Translations under genes and position numbers: made by a program
Notes under the pieces: generated by a model
The model's input: the letters and a program-made list of their open reading frames with translations, nothing else
What the model was told of the DNA's origin: nothing
Database searches by the model: none
Shown: piece by piece, positions 33,745 through 42,895 of the stretch
Numbering within the stretch: the first letter of the stretch is position 1
Layout: every line of letters begins with the position of its first letter
Source of the DNA: [Clostridium] asparagiforme DSM 15981
Lineage (GTDB): Bacteria; Bacillota; Clostridia; Lachnospirales; Lachnospiraceae
DNA: 64,000 nt
Assembly: GCA_025149125.1 (NCBI GenBank)
Contig: CP102272.1
Location: 5,952,001-6,016,000, forward strand
Direction of reading: 5' to 3'

Positions 33745-34869
33745 ATGAGAAAAAAGACTGTGAAAACAATGACCCTGACCGCCCTGATTGCCCTGGCCGC
33801 AGCCGCTATGCTGGCCGGCTGCGGGAAATCGGACAAGACAGCCGAGACCGGCGCGGACGCGCAGAGCAACAAGCTCTACGTGTACAACTGGGGCGAATAC
33901 ATCGACGAGGACGTGGAGGCCATGTTCGAGGAGGAGACCGGAATCGACGTGGTTTACGACGTGTTCGAGACCAACGAGGAGATGTTTCCCATCATCGAGG
34001 CGGGGGGCGTGAAGTACGACGTGGTCTGTCCCTCCGATTACATGATCCAGCGCATGATCCAGAACGACATGCTGGCTCCGCTGAACTTTGACAACCTCCC
34101 CAACGTCAAGGAGATCGGCCCGGAATACATGGAAATGTCCAAGGACTTCGACCCGGAGAACAAATACTCCGTGCCCTACTGCTGGGGTACCGTGGGCATC
34201 CTCTACAACAAGCAGCGCCTGGAGGAGTTAGGCGTGCCCGCCCCCACCAAATGGGCTGATCTGTGGGATGAGCGCTTAAGCGGGGAAATCCTCATGCAGA
34301 ACAGCGTGCGCGACGCCTTCATGGTGGCCTTAAAGAGCAAGGGATACTCCTTAAACAGCACCAACGAGGCGGAGCTGGCCGAGGCCAGAGACCTGCTGAT
34401 CGCCCAGAAGCCCCTGGTGCAGGCCTACGTGATCGACCAGGTACGCGACAAAATGATCAACGCCGAGGCCGCCGTGGGCGTGATCTACTCCGGCGAGATG
34501 CTCTACATCCAGGAGCAGGCGGCGGATCTGGGACTGGATTACGATCTGGAATACGTGATCCCCGAGGAGGGCACCAACCTGTGGCTGGATTCCTGGGTGA
34601 TTCCCGCCAACGCGGAGAACAAGGAAAACGCGGAAAAATGGATCGACTTCATGTGCCGCCCGGACATCGCAAAGCGCAACTTTGAGTACATCACCTACCC
34701 CACCCCCAACAAGGGCGCCTTTGACCTGCTGGATCCGGAATTGCAGGAGAACAAGGCTGTGTTCCCGGACATCAGCTCCTTAAAGGGAAGCGAGACCTTC
34801 CAGTATCTGGGAGACGACGTGGAGACCATCTACAACGACATGTGGAAAGAAGTCAAGGCGGCAAAATAA
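33745..34869 (+). CDS. potD: Spermidine/putrescine-binding lipoprotein
   Basis: A 374-residue binding protein with a lipoprotein signal peptide (AAAAMLAGCGKSD, cleavage before Cys 26 or so). Mature motifs are LYVYNWGEYIDEDV, the family-typical polyamine pocket start, then YDVVCPSDYM and VPYCWGTVGILYN, and the acidic/aromatic residues GEMLYIQEQ and LWLDSWVIP. GAGGAG lies before the start. A strong terminator closes the operon 20 bases after the stop. Confidence 0.93.
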   Translation: MRKKTVKTMTLTALIALAAAAMLAGCGKSDKTAETGADAQSNKLYVYNWGEYIDEDVEAMFEEETGIDVVYDVFETNEEMFPIIEAGGVKYDVVCPSDYMIQRMIQNDMLAPLNFDNLPNVKEIGPEYMEMSKDFDPENKYSVPYCWGTVGILYNKQRLEELGVPAPTKWADLWDERLSGEILMQNSVRDAFMVALKSKGYSLNSTNEAELAEARDLLIAQKPLVQAYVIDQVRDKMINAEAAVGVIYSGEMLYIQEQAADLGLDYDLEYVIPEEGTNLWLDSWVIPANAENKENAEKWIDFMCRPDIAKRNFEYITYPTPNKGAFDLLDPELQENKAVFPDISSLKGSETFQYLGDDVETIYNDMWKEVKAAK

Positions 34870-34889
34870 AACAGCCTTACTACGGCAAA

Positions 34890-34931
34890 AGCCCTGCGGA
34901 TCAGCTCATCTGAAACCGCAGGGCTTTTTTT
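34890..34931 (+). terminator. Terminator of the potABCD operon
   Basis: AGCCCTGCGG and CCGCAGGGCT form a ten-bp stem followed by seven T. On the other strand TTTT follows, so it may also stop the converging glycosidase transcript. Confidence 0.9.
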
Positions 34932-34952
34932 GAATGCAAAGGGGTGCAGAAC

Positions 34953-37076
34953 TCATTTTTTCTCTGCCGCCGGTTCTACGGGCTCCACCGATGCGACCAC
35001 CGGGAAAAACTCATCCGCATAGGTGGCAAACAGCGCCGCGCTGTACGCCGGAAGCTTAAGCTTCAGTATACCGTTTTGGACCGGGTAGCGCAGGCCGCCC
35101 ACGTTGTAGCCTTCCTCCGTGGTGAGCATCAGGCGCGCCAGGGATATTTCCCCTGTGATCCCAAGCTGCCACACCGGAAGCTCCAGTTCCCGCTCCTGCG
35201 CGTTGTTGTTGACCGCAACCACCGCCTGGTATTTCCCCAGCATGCGGCCGTAGGCGATCACATTCCGCCCCGCGAGCAGTTCCTTGACCGCCCCGCTGCG
35301 CAGCACGGGCAGCGCTTTGTGGATGCGGATCATGTAGCGGTGAAATTCGATCAACTCCAGATCTTCATGTCCCCAGGGATAGGTCCTGCGGCTGTCCGGG
35401 TCGGTCCAGCCGCAGACTCCGGCCTCGTCGCCGTAATAGACGGTGGGCGCGCCGGGCCATGTCATCTGCACCATCACAGCCTCCCGCAGCACGCAGACCT
35501 TCACCCCCCGGTTTGCCGCGTCGGCCCCAACCGTGCCGATCCGCCCCACCACCCCGTTGGTCCGGGTGAGGAACCGGGAATGGTCGTGGTTGGACAGCTC
35601 GTTCATGGCGGTCAGGATGGAGGACGGCTGCATACGGCTCATATGGTAGCGCATGGCGTTGAAAAAGTTTTCGCCGTTGCCCAGAAGCTCGCCGCTGAAG
35701 CTGTCGCTGTGCTTCTCCATTCCGGTCAGAAACCAGGTCAGCGGCTCCATAAACGCATCGTAGTTCATCACGCTGTCCCACTGGTCCCCTTCCAGCCAGG
35801 GACCCGGATCGCCGTAATGCTCCGCCAGAATCAGGGCGTCGGGATTGACCTCCTTCACCGCGGCGCGGAACTTGCGCCAGAACTCGTGGTTGTACTCCGC
35901 CGTGTGCCCCAGGTCCGCCGCCACGTCCAGCCGCCATCCGTCCACGTTAAAGGGCGGGGACACCCAGCGGCGCGCGATGTCTAAAATATACTCCACCAGC
36001 ATGGGAGAACTCTCGTAGTTCAGCTTGGGAAGCGTGTCGTGGCCCCACCAGCCGTCGTAGGTCTTGTTTCTCGGCCACGCGCTGTCCTTCTCGTCGTAAA
36101 ACTGGAAGAAGCTACGGTAGGGACTGTCCTTGGACAGAAACGCCCCCGGCTCGTAGCCTCCCTGGCGGGCGTAAATCTCCTCGCCGTCCAGCCACTTGTT
36201 GAAGGAACCGCAGTGGTTGAACACGCCGTCCAGAATCACCTTCATTCCACGCCGGTGAATCTCCTCCACAAATTCCGCGAAGAAGCGGTCGCTGGCCTCC
36301 AGATTCCGCGGGGAGGCGGTGCGGACCACGTATTTTTCAGCGTTTCCGTTATCCACGGCGTCCGCCGCCACCAGACCGTCCTTATCCTCCACGATCACGC
36401 CGAAATGGGGATCGACGTGCTCGTAATCCTGAATGTCGTACTTGTGGTTGGAGGGGGACACAAAAATGGGATTTAAATAAATAACTTCCACGCCCAACCC
36501 CTGAATATAATCCAGTTTTTCCCAAACGCCCTTTAAGTCGCCGCCGTAAAAGCAGCCCACATCCATGGTGGTGGGGTTCTTCCCCCAGTCCTCCACCCGG
36601 TTCACCGGCCTGCCGATGTACACGTACTCGCAGGTCCGGACGTCGTTGCTCTCGTCCCCGTTGCAAAACCGGTCCACAAAGATCTGGTACATCACCGCGC
36701 CCTTGGCCCAGTCCGGGGTGTGAAAGCCCGGAATGATGGCAAAATCAAAGCAGCTCCTGTCATCATCTGTCACCCCCAGCCGGTTGTAAATACAGGAATC
36801 CTGTCCATTCACAACTTTAAAGTGGTACAGTACGCAGTCGCTGCCTACGGTTATCTCATATTCGTAATAATCAAACAGCTCGTCGGAATCCGCCTTATCG
36901 ATCTCTACCTCCGCGCCGTCCTCCACATAATATACATGCTGTGCATTGTCCTTTCCCGTTCGGAAACGCAGGAGTACGTCCTGGTCCTCATCCGGCTCAG
37001 GAGGATTTCGGTAGTCTTCCGTCGCCGAACAGAAGAGAGCCTCCCGGTTGATCATTCTTTTATTATATTCTTCCAC
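34953..37076 (-). CDS. GH13 alpha-glycosidase (neopullulanase/cyclomaltodextrinase-like)
   Basis: A 707-residue GH13 protein. Residues about 1-125 form an N-terminal carbohydrate-binding/starch-domain-like part; the (beta/alpha)8 barrel follows from KGAVMYQIFVDRF. Catalytic residues are in VDGWRLDVA (nucleophile Asp), LILAEHYG (acid/base Glu) and LSNHDHSR (transition-state Asp). The DGVFNHCG region is the first conserved block. No signal peptide, so it should act on imported alpha-glucans or maltodextrins. The reading frame opens with GTG at 37074-37076; an ATG eight codons in is an alternative. It stands alone, convergent with potD. Confidence 0.9.
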   Translation of the reverse strand: MEEYNKRMINREALFCSATEDYRNPPEPDEDQDVLLRFRTGKDNAQHVYYVEDGAEVEIDKADSDELFDYYEYEITVGSDCVLYHFKVVNGQDSCIYNRLGVTDDDRSCFDFAIIPGFHTPDWAKGAVMYQIFVDRFCNGDESNDVRTCEYVYIGRPVNRVEDWGKNPTTMDVGCFYGGDLKGVWEKLDYIQGLGVEVIYLNPIFVSPSNHKYDIQDYEHVDPHFGVIVEDKDGLVAADAVDNGNAEKYVVRTASPRNLEASDRFFAEFVEEIHRRGMKVILDGVFNHCGSFNKWLDGEEIYARQGGYEPGAFLSKDSPYRSFFQFYDEKDSAWPRNKTYDGWWGHDTLPKLNYESSPMLVEYILDIARRWVSPPFNVDGWRLDVAADLGHTAEYNHEFWRKFRAAVKEVNPDALILAEHYGDPGPWLEGDQWDSVMNYDAFMEPLTWFLTGMEKHSDSFSGELLGNGENFFNAMRYHMSRMQPSSILTAMNELSNHDHSRFLTRTNGVVGRIGTVGADAANRGVKVCVLREAVMVQMTWPGAPTVYYGDEAGVCGWTDPDSRRTYPWGHEDLELIEFHRYMIRIHKALPVLRSGAVKELLAGRNVIAYGRMLGKYQAVVAVNNNAQERELELPVWQLGITGEISLARLMLTTEEGYNVGGLRYPVQNGILKLKLPAYSAALFATYADEFFPVVASVEPVEPAAEKK

Positions 37077-37238
37077 TACCCAAAACCCTTTTCATGTTCA
37101 TAAATTAGCATTTGACACCTTTATTGTATATGAATCCGGCCTAATATACAAGTGAGATTCCCGTAAAAATGAAGGAATTCATTTGATCAGGCCGTGATTC
37201 AGTATTCTAAGGCTCATGTCATTTTACACATGAAAGGG

Positions 37239-37261
37239 CGGAAAGTCAAGGTACTTTCCCG
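37239..37261 (-). terminator. Hairpin after the MBL-fold hydrolase gene
   Basis: CGGAAAGT and ACTTTCCCG pair with one bulged base, ten bases after the stop of the 37271 gene, at the end of the long minus-strand array. The rest of the 194-base gap 37077-37238 shows nothing I can name. Confidence 0.5.
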
Positions 37262-37270
37262 TTTTTCGTC

Positions 37271-38107
37271 CTATACCGGTATAACCATCCGCTCTTTTGC
37301 GAAAAATCCACGCGCAAATATCCGTCTCAGCTCCCTATCCATTTTTAATAAATCCCTGTCGTCGTACTCCCAGGCAAAGTGGGAAAAACACACCTTTTTG
37401 GCCCCGCAGCGTTTTGCCAGCCTCACCCCATCCTGCCAGGTGGAATGTCCCCATCCCCGGTGGCCGGGGTAATCCTCCGGACTGTACTGGGCGTCGCAGA
37501 TCATCAGGTCCGCGTCCCGGGCAAAATGCGCCAGGGCCTCCATAACCTGGCTGTCCATCTCACAGTCCAGGCCGTAGACGATTTTTTTGTTTCCTGCGGT
37601 AATACGGTAGAGCAGGGTTCTGCCCGGATGATTGGCCCGCATTGTCTCCAAAATGATTCCGCCGGGCAGCACGGCGCGCTGTCCTTCCTCCAAACTCCTG
37701 TACTCCAGCCGTGCCGGACAGTCCTTAAGCGACACCGGCCAGTAGGGCGGCCCCATCACCGCCTCCAGAGATGATCTCAGCTCCCCGGGCCGTTCCTCGC
37801 CGCCGTAAATATGAATCGTCCGTTCCGGCTGGTAGAGGGGCTTAAAAAACGGTATGCCGGAAATGTGGTCCAGGTGGAGATGGCTGAACAGAATGGTGAT
37901 GGTTTTCACGTCCCCTCGCCGCGCCAGCGTCTCTCCCAGCCCGGCAAGCCCGGTTCCCCCGTCCAGTATCAAAAGCTCATTTCCGGCCTCAACGGAGTAG
38001 CAGGAGGTGTTTCCGCCAAACTGAAGGCGGTTTTCATAGGGAGCGGGACAGGACCCCCGGCAGCCCCAACAAGTGACCTGTATCTGCTTTCCATAGTCTT
38101 CTTCCAT
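37271..38107 (-). CDS. MBL-fold metallohydrolase, candidate cyclic-nucleotide phosphodiesterase
   Basis: A 278-residue metallo-beta-lactamase-fold enzyme. The metal motif HLHLDH lies near residue 80, with further ligands in ANHPGR, GLDCEMD and FSHFAW. The N-terminus CWGCRGSCPAPYENRLQFGG and then NTSCYSV matches a subgroup I associate with phosphodiesterase-type members (RNase Z/PhnP/class II PDE relatives). No signal peptide. It lies 15 bases after the FecR-domain gene and is the last gene of the signalling array, next to an adenylate cyclase, which makes cAMP breakdown an attractive role. This function is inference; other phosphodiester or lactone substrates are possible. Confidence 0.7.
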   Translation of the reverse strand: MEEDYGKQIQVTCWGCRGSCPAPYENRLQFGGNTSCYSVEAGNELLILDGGTGLAGLGETLARRGDVKTITILFSHLHLDHISGIPFFKPLYQPERTIHIYGGEERPGELRSSLEAVMGPPYWPVSLKDCPARLEYRSLEEGQRAVLPGGIILETMRANHPGRTLLYRITAGNKKIVYGLDCEMDSQVMEALAHFARDADLMICDAQYSPEDYPGHRGWGHSTWQDGVRLAKRCGAKKVCFSHFAWEYDDRDLLKMDRELRRIFARGFFAKERMVIPV

Positions 38108-38122
38108 AGATACCTCCCCGGC

Positions 38123-40162
38123 TCAGCCGGCGTTGGACGGACTCGCAAGCGGAATATCCGGTATGTGGGTGGGAGGAGTTTCCTGGCCGTCCTGGGTTTC
38201 GCCGTCCTCAGACGGCGGCTCCGGCTCCGGCTTTGCCTCCGACGGGCTGGATACCGGCGGCCTCTCGCTCTCACGGACCTCAGGATCGTCCCCGCCGCTT
38301 CTCCTTCCGGCTTCCGCCCGCCTCACCGCCGGAGAAAACACGCTGAGCTCCCATCCGTCCGCGCCTTCCACCGCTTCCAGATCGCCATCTTCCAGGTCCT
38401 CAATCTGCAGACTTCCGCTGCCCGGCAGCTTCAGCGTGCCGCTGCCCGCCACAAACGCCGTGGTCCACGGTTCCTCCACCCTGAGCACATTCGCCTGTAC
38501 GGACAGTTCTCCTCCGCCCATCATAACGGCGGCCTGAGCTCCGCTTTGCGCGAGCACTCTGCCCCCCAGCAGGCGTATCTCCGCCATCGATACGTCCTCT
38601 ATGGCGCAATCCGCCCGGCCCGACAGCAGGCTGCCCCCGGACATTTCCAGAACACCGTCCACCACAGCTCCGCCCCGGTAAACGCCCCCTTTTATTTTAA
38701 ATATGCCTCCCTGCAGTTCCAGCGCTCCCGAAACCTCCAGGTTGTTCCCCAAAACGCAAGGTTCTCCCTGCCAGACCCATAATGTCAGATTTCCTTCCAC
38801 CCTTATCGCATCTCCGCCCAGGTCCGGCTCTGCCTGCGCCAGAATCATATCTCCGCGCACCGAAATCGTGCCTGCTCCGGCATTCCGGAAAGAACCTTCC
38901 TCTGCAATCAGATTTCCGGCCACCTGAAGTTTCCCGGTGTTTTCCAGAATTCCGCTCATGGAAAAATCTCCGCCGATATCCAGGGTATGCGCTCCGGTGT
39001 TGATCACCGTTCCGCTGCCGGAAAGGGATTCCGCCGTTCTCATGGTCCCGTCCACCCGCAAGGTAGAGCCGCTTTCCACATAAACCGGAACGCCGGCCCC
39101 GATCTCAAGTTTTCCGCCCGGGGGCACGCTGATATCGCAGTCCAGCGTCAGATTGCCGGGCCATGCCTCACCGGTCTCCTGGATCACGGTCACGTCCGCG
39201 CCTTCCAGCTGGGCGGCGATCTCCTGCGCCGTCACCGGCATCGCCATGGTAACTGTTCTCCTGGCTTCGCGTTCCCCTGAGCCGGAATCCGAATCCTCAT
39301 CGCCATATACCTGATCGGACACCGTTTTCTCTCCCGCGCCGCCAAGCTGTTCCAGCCGCTCTAACTCCTGGGCCGCCCGCCTCTGATCCTCCTCCAGCCG
39401 CCCTGCCGCGTTGTCGGCCATCCAGCGGGTATCCCATCCGGCCGCCTCCAGGCGCCCGGCCAGTTCCGGATCCGCGGCCACCTGCGTCAGCACGTAACCG
39501 TCGATCTCCTCCTTGGAAAAAGGCTCCACGTAAGCCCTGACGGCTGGCACTCCGGGGCCGCTGACTCCGCCGGTTCCCGCCGCAGCCACGCCCTTCTGTC
39601 CCGTCCCTACCGAAACAGAAGTCATTTGCCCCGTAACCGGATCGATTCCCTGCAGCGCCACGTTCCCTTCCAGCACAAATACGGCGCTGGTATTCTGGTC
39701 TACCACCTTTGCGTACAATACGGTGCCCCGGATCCCGGTGATCATGGTGGAGGTCCGGATATTCATGGTTTCATCCTGCTCCAGAGGTTCCTTGATATCG
39801 CAGAAAACGCTGCCCTCCGACAGAAGCAGCTCCAGCTTCTTCCCCTTTTTTCTCACCTCCGCCGAGCTGAGGGCGTCCAGCTTAGCTGCCTTCTCGTCGT
39901 CCAGTGAAAAACCAGCGTAGCTCTCCTGCCCGGTCTCTACGCTGTATCCGTTTAAAACCCGCATATTCTCAAAGGCGGCGACGGCCTTTCCTCCCTGTGC
40001 GGCCACGGAAACCTTTCCCTCCAGAGCGGTCAGCCGGATGGACGAGGCCTGAGCCGTCTCCTGGGCCGCGGGTGACAACAGCCAGGGAACCGCTGCGAAC
40101 AGCACTCCCACAGCCGCAGCCAACCGGGCCGCCTTCTTTCTCATGTTTTCCGTCATCCCCAT
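38123..40162 (-). CDS. FecR-domain exported protein with beta-helix-like region
   Basis: A 679-residue protein. An N-terminal signal peptide (RLAAAVGVLFAAVPWLLS) precedes a FecR domain at about 45-200, with typical ALEGKVSVAAQGGKAVAAFE and MITGIRGTVLYAKV. A charged, glutamate-rich stretch follows (250-320). Residues about 340-590 are repetitive, glycine-rich short strands (GSTLRVDGTMRTAE, GDFSMSGILENTGKLQVAGN, GDMILAQAEPDLGGDAIRVE), as in a beta-helix or adhesin. The tail is proline/acid rich and probably disordered. FecR domains usually pass an outside signal across the membrane. It lies 77 bases after the cyclase gene, suggesting that it senses or presents an envelope signal for it. Ligand unknown. 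Confidence 0.75.
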   Translation of the reverse strand: MGMTENMRKKAARLAAAVGVLFAAVPWLLSPAAQETAQASSIRLTALEGKVSVAAQGGKAVAAFENMRVLNGYSVETGQESYAGFSLDDEKAAKLDALSSAEVRKKGKKLELLLSEGSVFCDIKEPLEQDETMNIRTSTMITGIRGTVLYAKVVDQNTSAVFVLEGNVALQGIDPVTGQMTSVSVGTGQKGVAAAGTGGVSGPGVPAVRAYVEPFSKEEIDGYVLTQVAADPELAGRLEAAGWDTRWMADNAAGRLEEDQRRAAQELERLEQLGGAGEKTVSDQVYGDEDSDSGSGEREARRTVTMAMPVTAQEIAAQLEGADVTVIQETGEAWPGNLTLDCDISVPPGGKLEIGAGVPVYVESGSTLRVDGTMRTAESLSGSGTVINTGAHTLDIGGDFSMSGILENTGKLQVAGNLIAEEGSFRNAGAGTISVRGDMILAQAEPDLGGDAIRVEGNLTLWVWQGEPCVLGNNLEVSGALELQGGIFKIKGGVYRGGAVVDGVLEMSGGSLLSGRADCAIEDVSMAEIRLLGGRVLAQSGAQAAVMMGGGELSVQANVLRVEEPWTTAFVAGSGTLKLPGSGSLQIEDLEDGDLEAVEGADGWELSVFSPAVRRAEAGRRSGGDDPEVRESERPPVSSPSEAKPEPEPPSEDGETQDGQETPPTHIPDIPLASPSNAG

Positions 40163-40239
40163 CTGATCCTCCTTTTATCGTTCTGCCTCCGCTGCGTGTC
40201 AGGGGCGCTCTCTGCCCGGCCGCGCCTGCAAGGCGCGCC

Positions 40240-42105
40240 TCATTCCGGCGGCTGGGCAAGTCCCAGAAGCCGCAGCACTTCAAAGCCGTCCGCCTTTCCC
40301 TTCAGCCGGATTTCTCCCAGGGACGCAGCCTGGATTCGGTCTCCCAGGGCGTCCGCCACGGCTCTGGAAATATAGATGGCTCCGCCGGGCGCGTTGGCCT
40401 CCAGCCTGGAGGCGGTGTTGACCGTATCACCGATGGCTGTGTAGTCCATCCGGCTGCTGGCTCCGATATTCCCCACCACCGCAGGGCCCGTGTGGATCCC
40501 GATGCCAAAGGACACGCTGCGTCCGAACTGCGCCTCCAACTCCCTGCCCAGACCGGCCGCTCCTTCCCGCATGTCCAGAGCGGCGCGGACGGCGTTCATC
40601 ACAAAGTCCTCATCCGGCAGGGGAGCGCCCCAGAAGGCCATAGCGGCGTCGCCGATAAATTTGTCCAGCGTGCCGCCGTTTTCCATGATGCAGGAGGCTG
40701 TCAGCGACAGGTAGCGGTTGAGCACCTCCACCACCTGAGGCGGAGTCAGCACCTCCGACATGGAGGTGAAGCCGCGGATATCCACAAACAGCACAGCAAT
40801 CTCGCACAACCGGCCTCCCAGCTCCAGCCGGCCCGCCCCCTGCTTCAGAATCTCGTCCACGATCTCCGGAGCCACATAGCGCTTGAAGGTGGACGTAACT
40901 CTCCGCTTCTCCAGAGCGTTGCGCAGGTAGTTATCCCCAACCGCCCCCGCGAACATAACCGTTATCCCCAAAGGCGTCCACAGCGCGTGGAGCACCAGCC
41001 CTCCATCATAGGCCGCCTTTGCCGCCCACAGACAACCGCCGCACAGAAGCGCCCAAAGCGCGATACAGGAGCGCAAGCCTCTGGACCGGAACAGGTGGGC
41101 GGCAAAAAGCATTGCGGCAAATAGGACGGCGGCCTGCGCAAGCCCGGGGGCCTCCTGCTTGTAATTTTCCTCTAACAGCGCCTGGACGGCGTTGGCCTGA
41201 ATCTCAACCCCGTACATGGGCTGCGCGTGGTTGGCGGAAGTGATGTACTGATCCTGAAGTCCCGCCGCATAAGGGCCGATCAGCACGATCCGATCCGCAA
41301 AATATTCTGCGGGAACGGACTTGTCCAACAGGTCCGCCACCGATATGTACTCATAGTAATCTCCCGGCTGCCCGGCAAAATCCAGATACCAGAATCCCCG
41401 GGAATCCGTGGGCGGCCTCTCCGGAGGCTGCTCCCCCTCCCGCTCCAGATACAGCGACGCAACGGCCAGGGCAAAGGAGGGGATTCTCCTGCCATCCGGC
41501 AGTTCCAGCTCCAAAAGGGCGCGGCGCAGAATCCCGTCCCGGTCGTACATGGCGTTGATATGCCCCTGGGCGGTCCCGGCTTTCAGCGCCGGGTAAGGCT
41601 CCTCATAGGAGAGAACGGCCTGCTCGTCCGCCTCCACCGTTCCGTCTTCCAAGAATTCAACGGTCCGCCCGAACCCGGCCGCAGCGGCCGTCACCACATT
41701 TCCCGCCCCGGCGGCCTCTGCAAGCCGTCCATCCTTTACCGGGTCCGTCTCGCCGGAATACAGCACATCCAGCCCGATCACCGCCGGGCGCGCGTCCGGG
41801 GAGGCGTTCAGATATTCCAGGATCCGGGCCATCAGCTCCCGGTCCCAGTTCTGGAACGGCCCCAGGGCTTCAAGGGCCCTCTCGTCGATCCCCACCACCG
41901 CGATGCGGCCGTCCACCGTCCGCCGTTTCTGATAAAGCGCATCGCACAGAGGCCCGTCCATGGAATACAACAGCCCCCCAAAGGCCGCCAGGGCAAAAAG
42001 GGCGGCCACAGCCGCCCAGGGCAGAAATCCTCCACGCCCGGCAAAGAGCCAGGCCGCGGTCCCCGTTTCCCGGGTCTTCCCCACGTTTTTCAGCCAAGTC
42101 CGCAC
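40240..42105 (-). CDS. CHASE2-domain class III adenylate/guanylate cyclase
   Basis: The 621-residue protein has an N-terminal helix (residues 28-48), an extracellular CHASE2 sensor (about 50-315), three membrane helices (about 320-395) and a cytoplasmic cyclase domain (about 433-612). The catalytic set is complete: metal-binding Asp 442 (LFVDIRGF) and Asp 486 (FIGDAAM), purine-selecting Lys 482 and Thr 556 (DYTAIGD), Asn 563 and Arg 567 (NTASRLE). Lys/Thr is the class IIIb pattern and predicts ATP as substrate. I place the start at a GTG (42103-42105) with GGAGG eight bases upstream, because no ATG exists in front of the first helix after the overlap with cvpA. It should make cAMP on an envelope signal. 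Confidence 0.88.
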   Translation of the reverse strand: MRTWLKNVGKTRETGTAAWLFAGRGGFLPWAAVAALFALAAFGGLLYSMDGPLCDALYQKRRTVDGRIAVVGIDERALEALGPFQNWDRELMARILEYLNASPDARPAVIGLDVLYSGETDPVKDGRLAEAAGAGNVVTAAAAGFGRTVEFLEDGTVEADEQAVLSYEEPYPALKAGTAQGHINAMYDRDGILRRALLELELPDGRRIPSFALAVASLYLEREGEQPPERPPTDSRGFWYLDFAGQPGDYYEYISVADLLDKSVPAEYFADRIVLIGPYAAGLQDQYITSANHAQPMYGVEIQANAVQALLEENYKQEAPGLAQAAVLFAAMLFAAHLFRSRGLRSCIALWALLCGGCLWAAKAAYDGGLVLHALWTPLGITVMFAGAVGDNYLRNALEKRRVTSTFKRYVAPEIVDEILKQGAGRLELGGRLCEIAVLFVDIRGFTSMSEVLTPPQVVEVLNRYLSLTASCIMENGGTLDKFIGDAAMAFWGAPLPDEDFVMNAVRAALDMREGAAGLGRELEAQFGRSVSFGIGIHTGPAVVGNIGASSRMDYTAIGDTVNTASRLEANAPGGAIYISRAVADALGDRIQAASLGEIRLKGKADGFEVLRLLGLAQPPE

Positions 42106-42140
42106 GCCTGCGCCCTCCTCCCGTCCGCTTTTTTCCACCG

Positions 42141-42860
42141 CTAAAATCCGCTCTGCAAAAAGGACTCCACCATGCGGTACAACTCTTTTGCAACCACCGT
42201 ACGGTCCATAACCTGCGGGCTTAAAAATCCCCCGGCTCCCGTCACGGCGGGGATGAACAGGGTCAGCGCCGTCATAAGTCCCCACAGAACCAGCCCCCCA
42301 ATCACAAGGCCCGCCGCCGCGCCGCCCAGCTTGTTCACAAGCCCCGCCACGGGGAGGTTTTTCAAACCGTCAATGGACGTGAACAAAATCATCATGGCCA
42401 GCTCAATCACCAGAAACAGCAGGATAAACACCAGCACATAGGAGATGCGCTCCGCCACCAGGCGGCTGGCCGTCTCCATAATGTTACCGCCGGTTCCGGT
42501 CAGCCTGTCGATCAAGGTCCCCCATCCCCTGGAAAATGAAAATTCCGGTATGCCTATGGATTTCAAAACCTCAACCACCTGCCGCTCCAGCTCCATCCCC
42601 GCCTCTCCCAGCGCTGATGTGACATCGGCCGCCGGATTGACGCCGCTTTGGGAGCTCTGCTCCAGGCGTTCCCCGATCCAGGGCAGTATGACCCTGGCCG
42701 CCACCGGTTCCTTCAAATAATAGGCCCCCAGATGGGCCCCTAAAAATCCGCCCACCAGGGTGACCAGCTTTCCCACGGTCAGAATCAACCCCTGGGCGGC
42801 TCCCCGCCCCGCAAAAGCGGCCAAAACCAGCACCGCCACGATATCCACCATATAATTCAC
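42141..42860 (-). CDS. CvpA family membrane protein
   Basis: A 239-residue protein with four hydrophobic segments, the first starting DIVAVLVLAAFAGRGAAQGL, typical for CvpA (colicin V production) proteins. The family is linked to envelope homeostasis and secretion, but the molecular function is not known. The frame begins with GTG at 42858-42860; the ATG three codons later is also possible. It is between the NHL and cyclase genes in the signalling array with gaps of 35 bases on each side. Confidence 0.78.
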   Translation of the reverse strand: MNYMVDIVAVLVLAAFAGRGAAQGLILTVGKLVTLVGGFLGAHLGAYYLKEPVAARVILPWIGERLEQSSQSGVNPAADVTSALGEAGMELERQVVEVLKSIGIPEFSFSRGWGTLIDRLTGTGGNIMETASRLVAERISYVLVFILLFLVIELAMMILFTSIDGLKNLPVAGLVNKLGGAAAGLVIGGLVLWGLMTALTLFIPAVTGAGGFLSPQVMDRTVVAKELYRMVESFLQSGF

Positions 42861-42895
42861 AGGAATCCCCCTTTCGTCTGCCTGAACGCTCCGCT

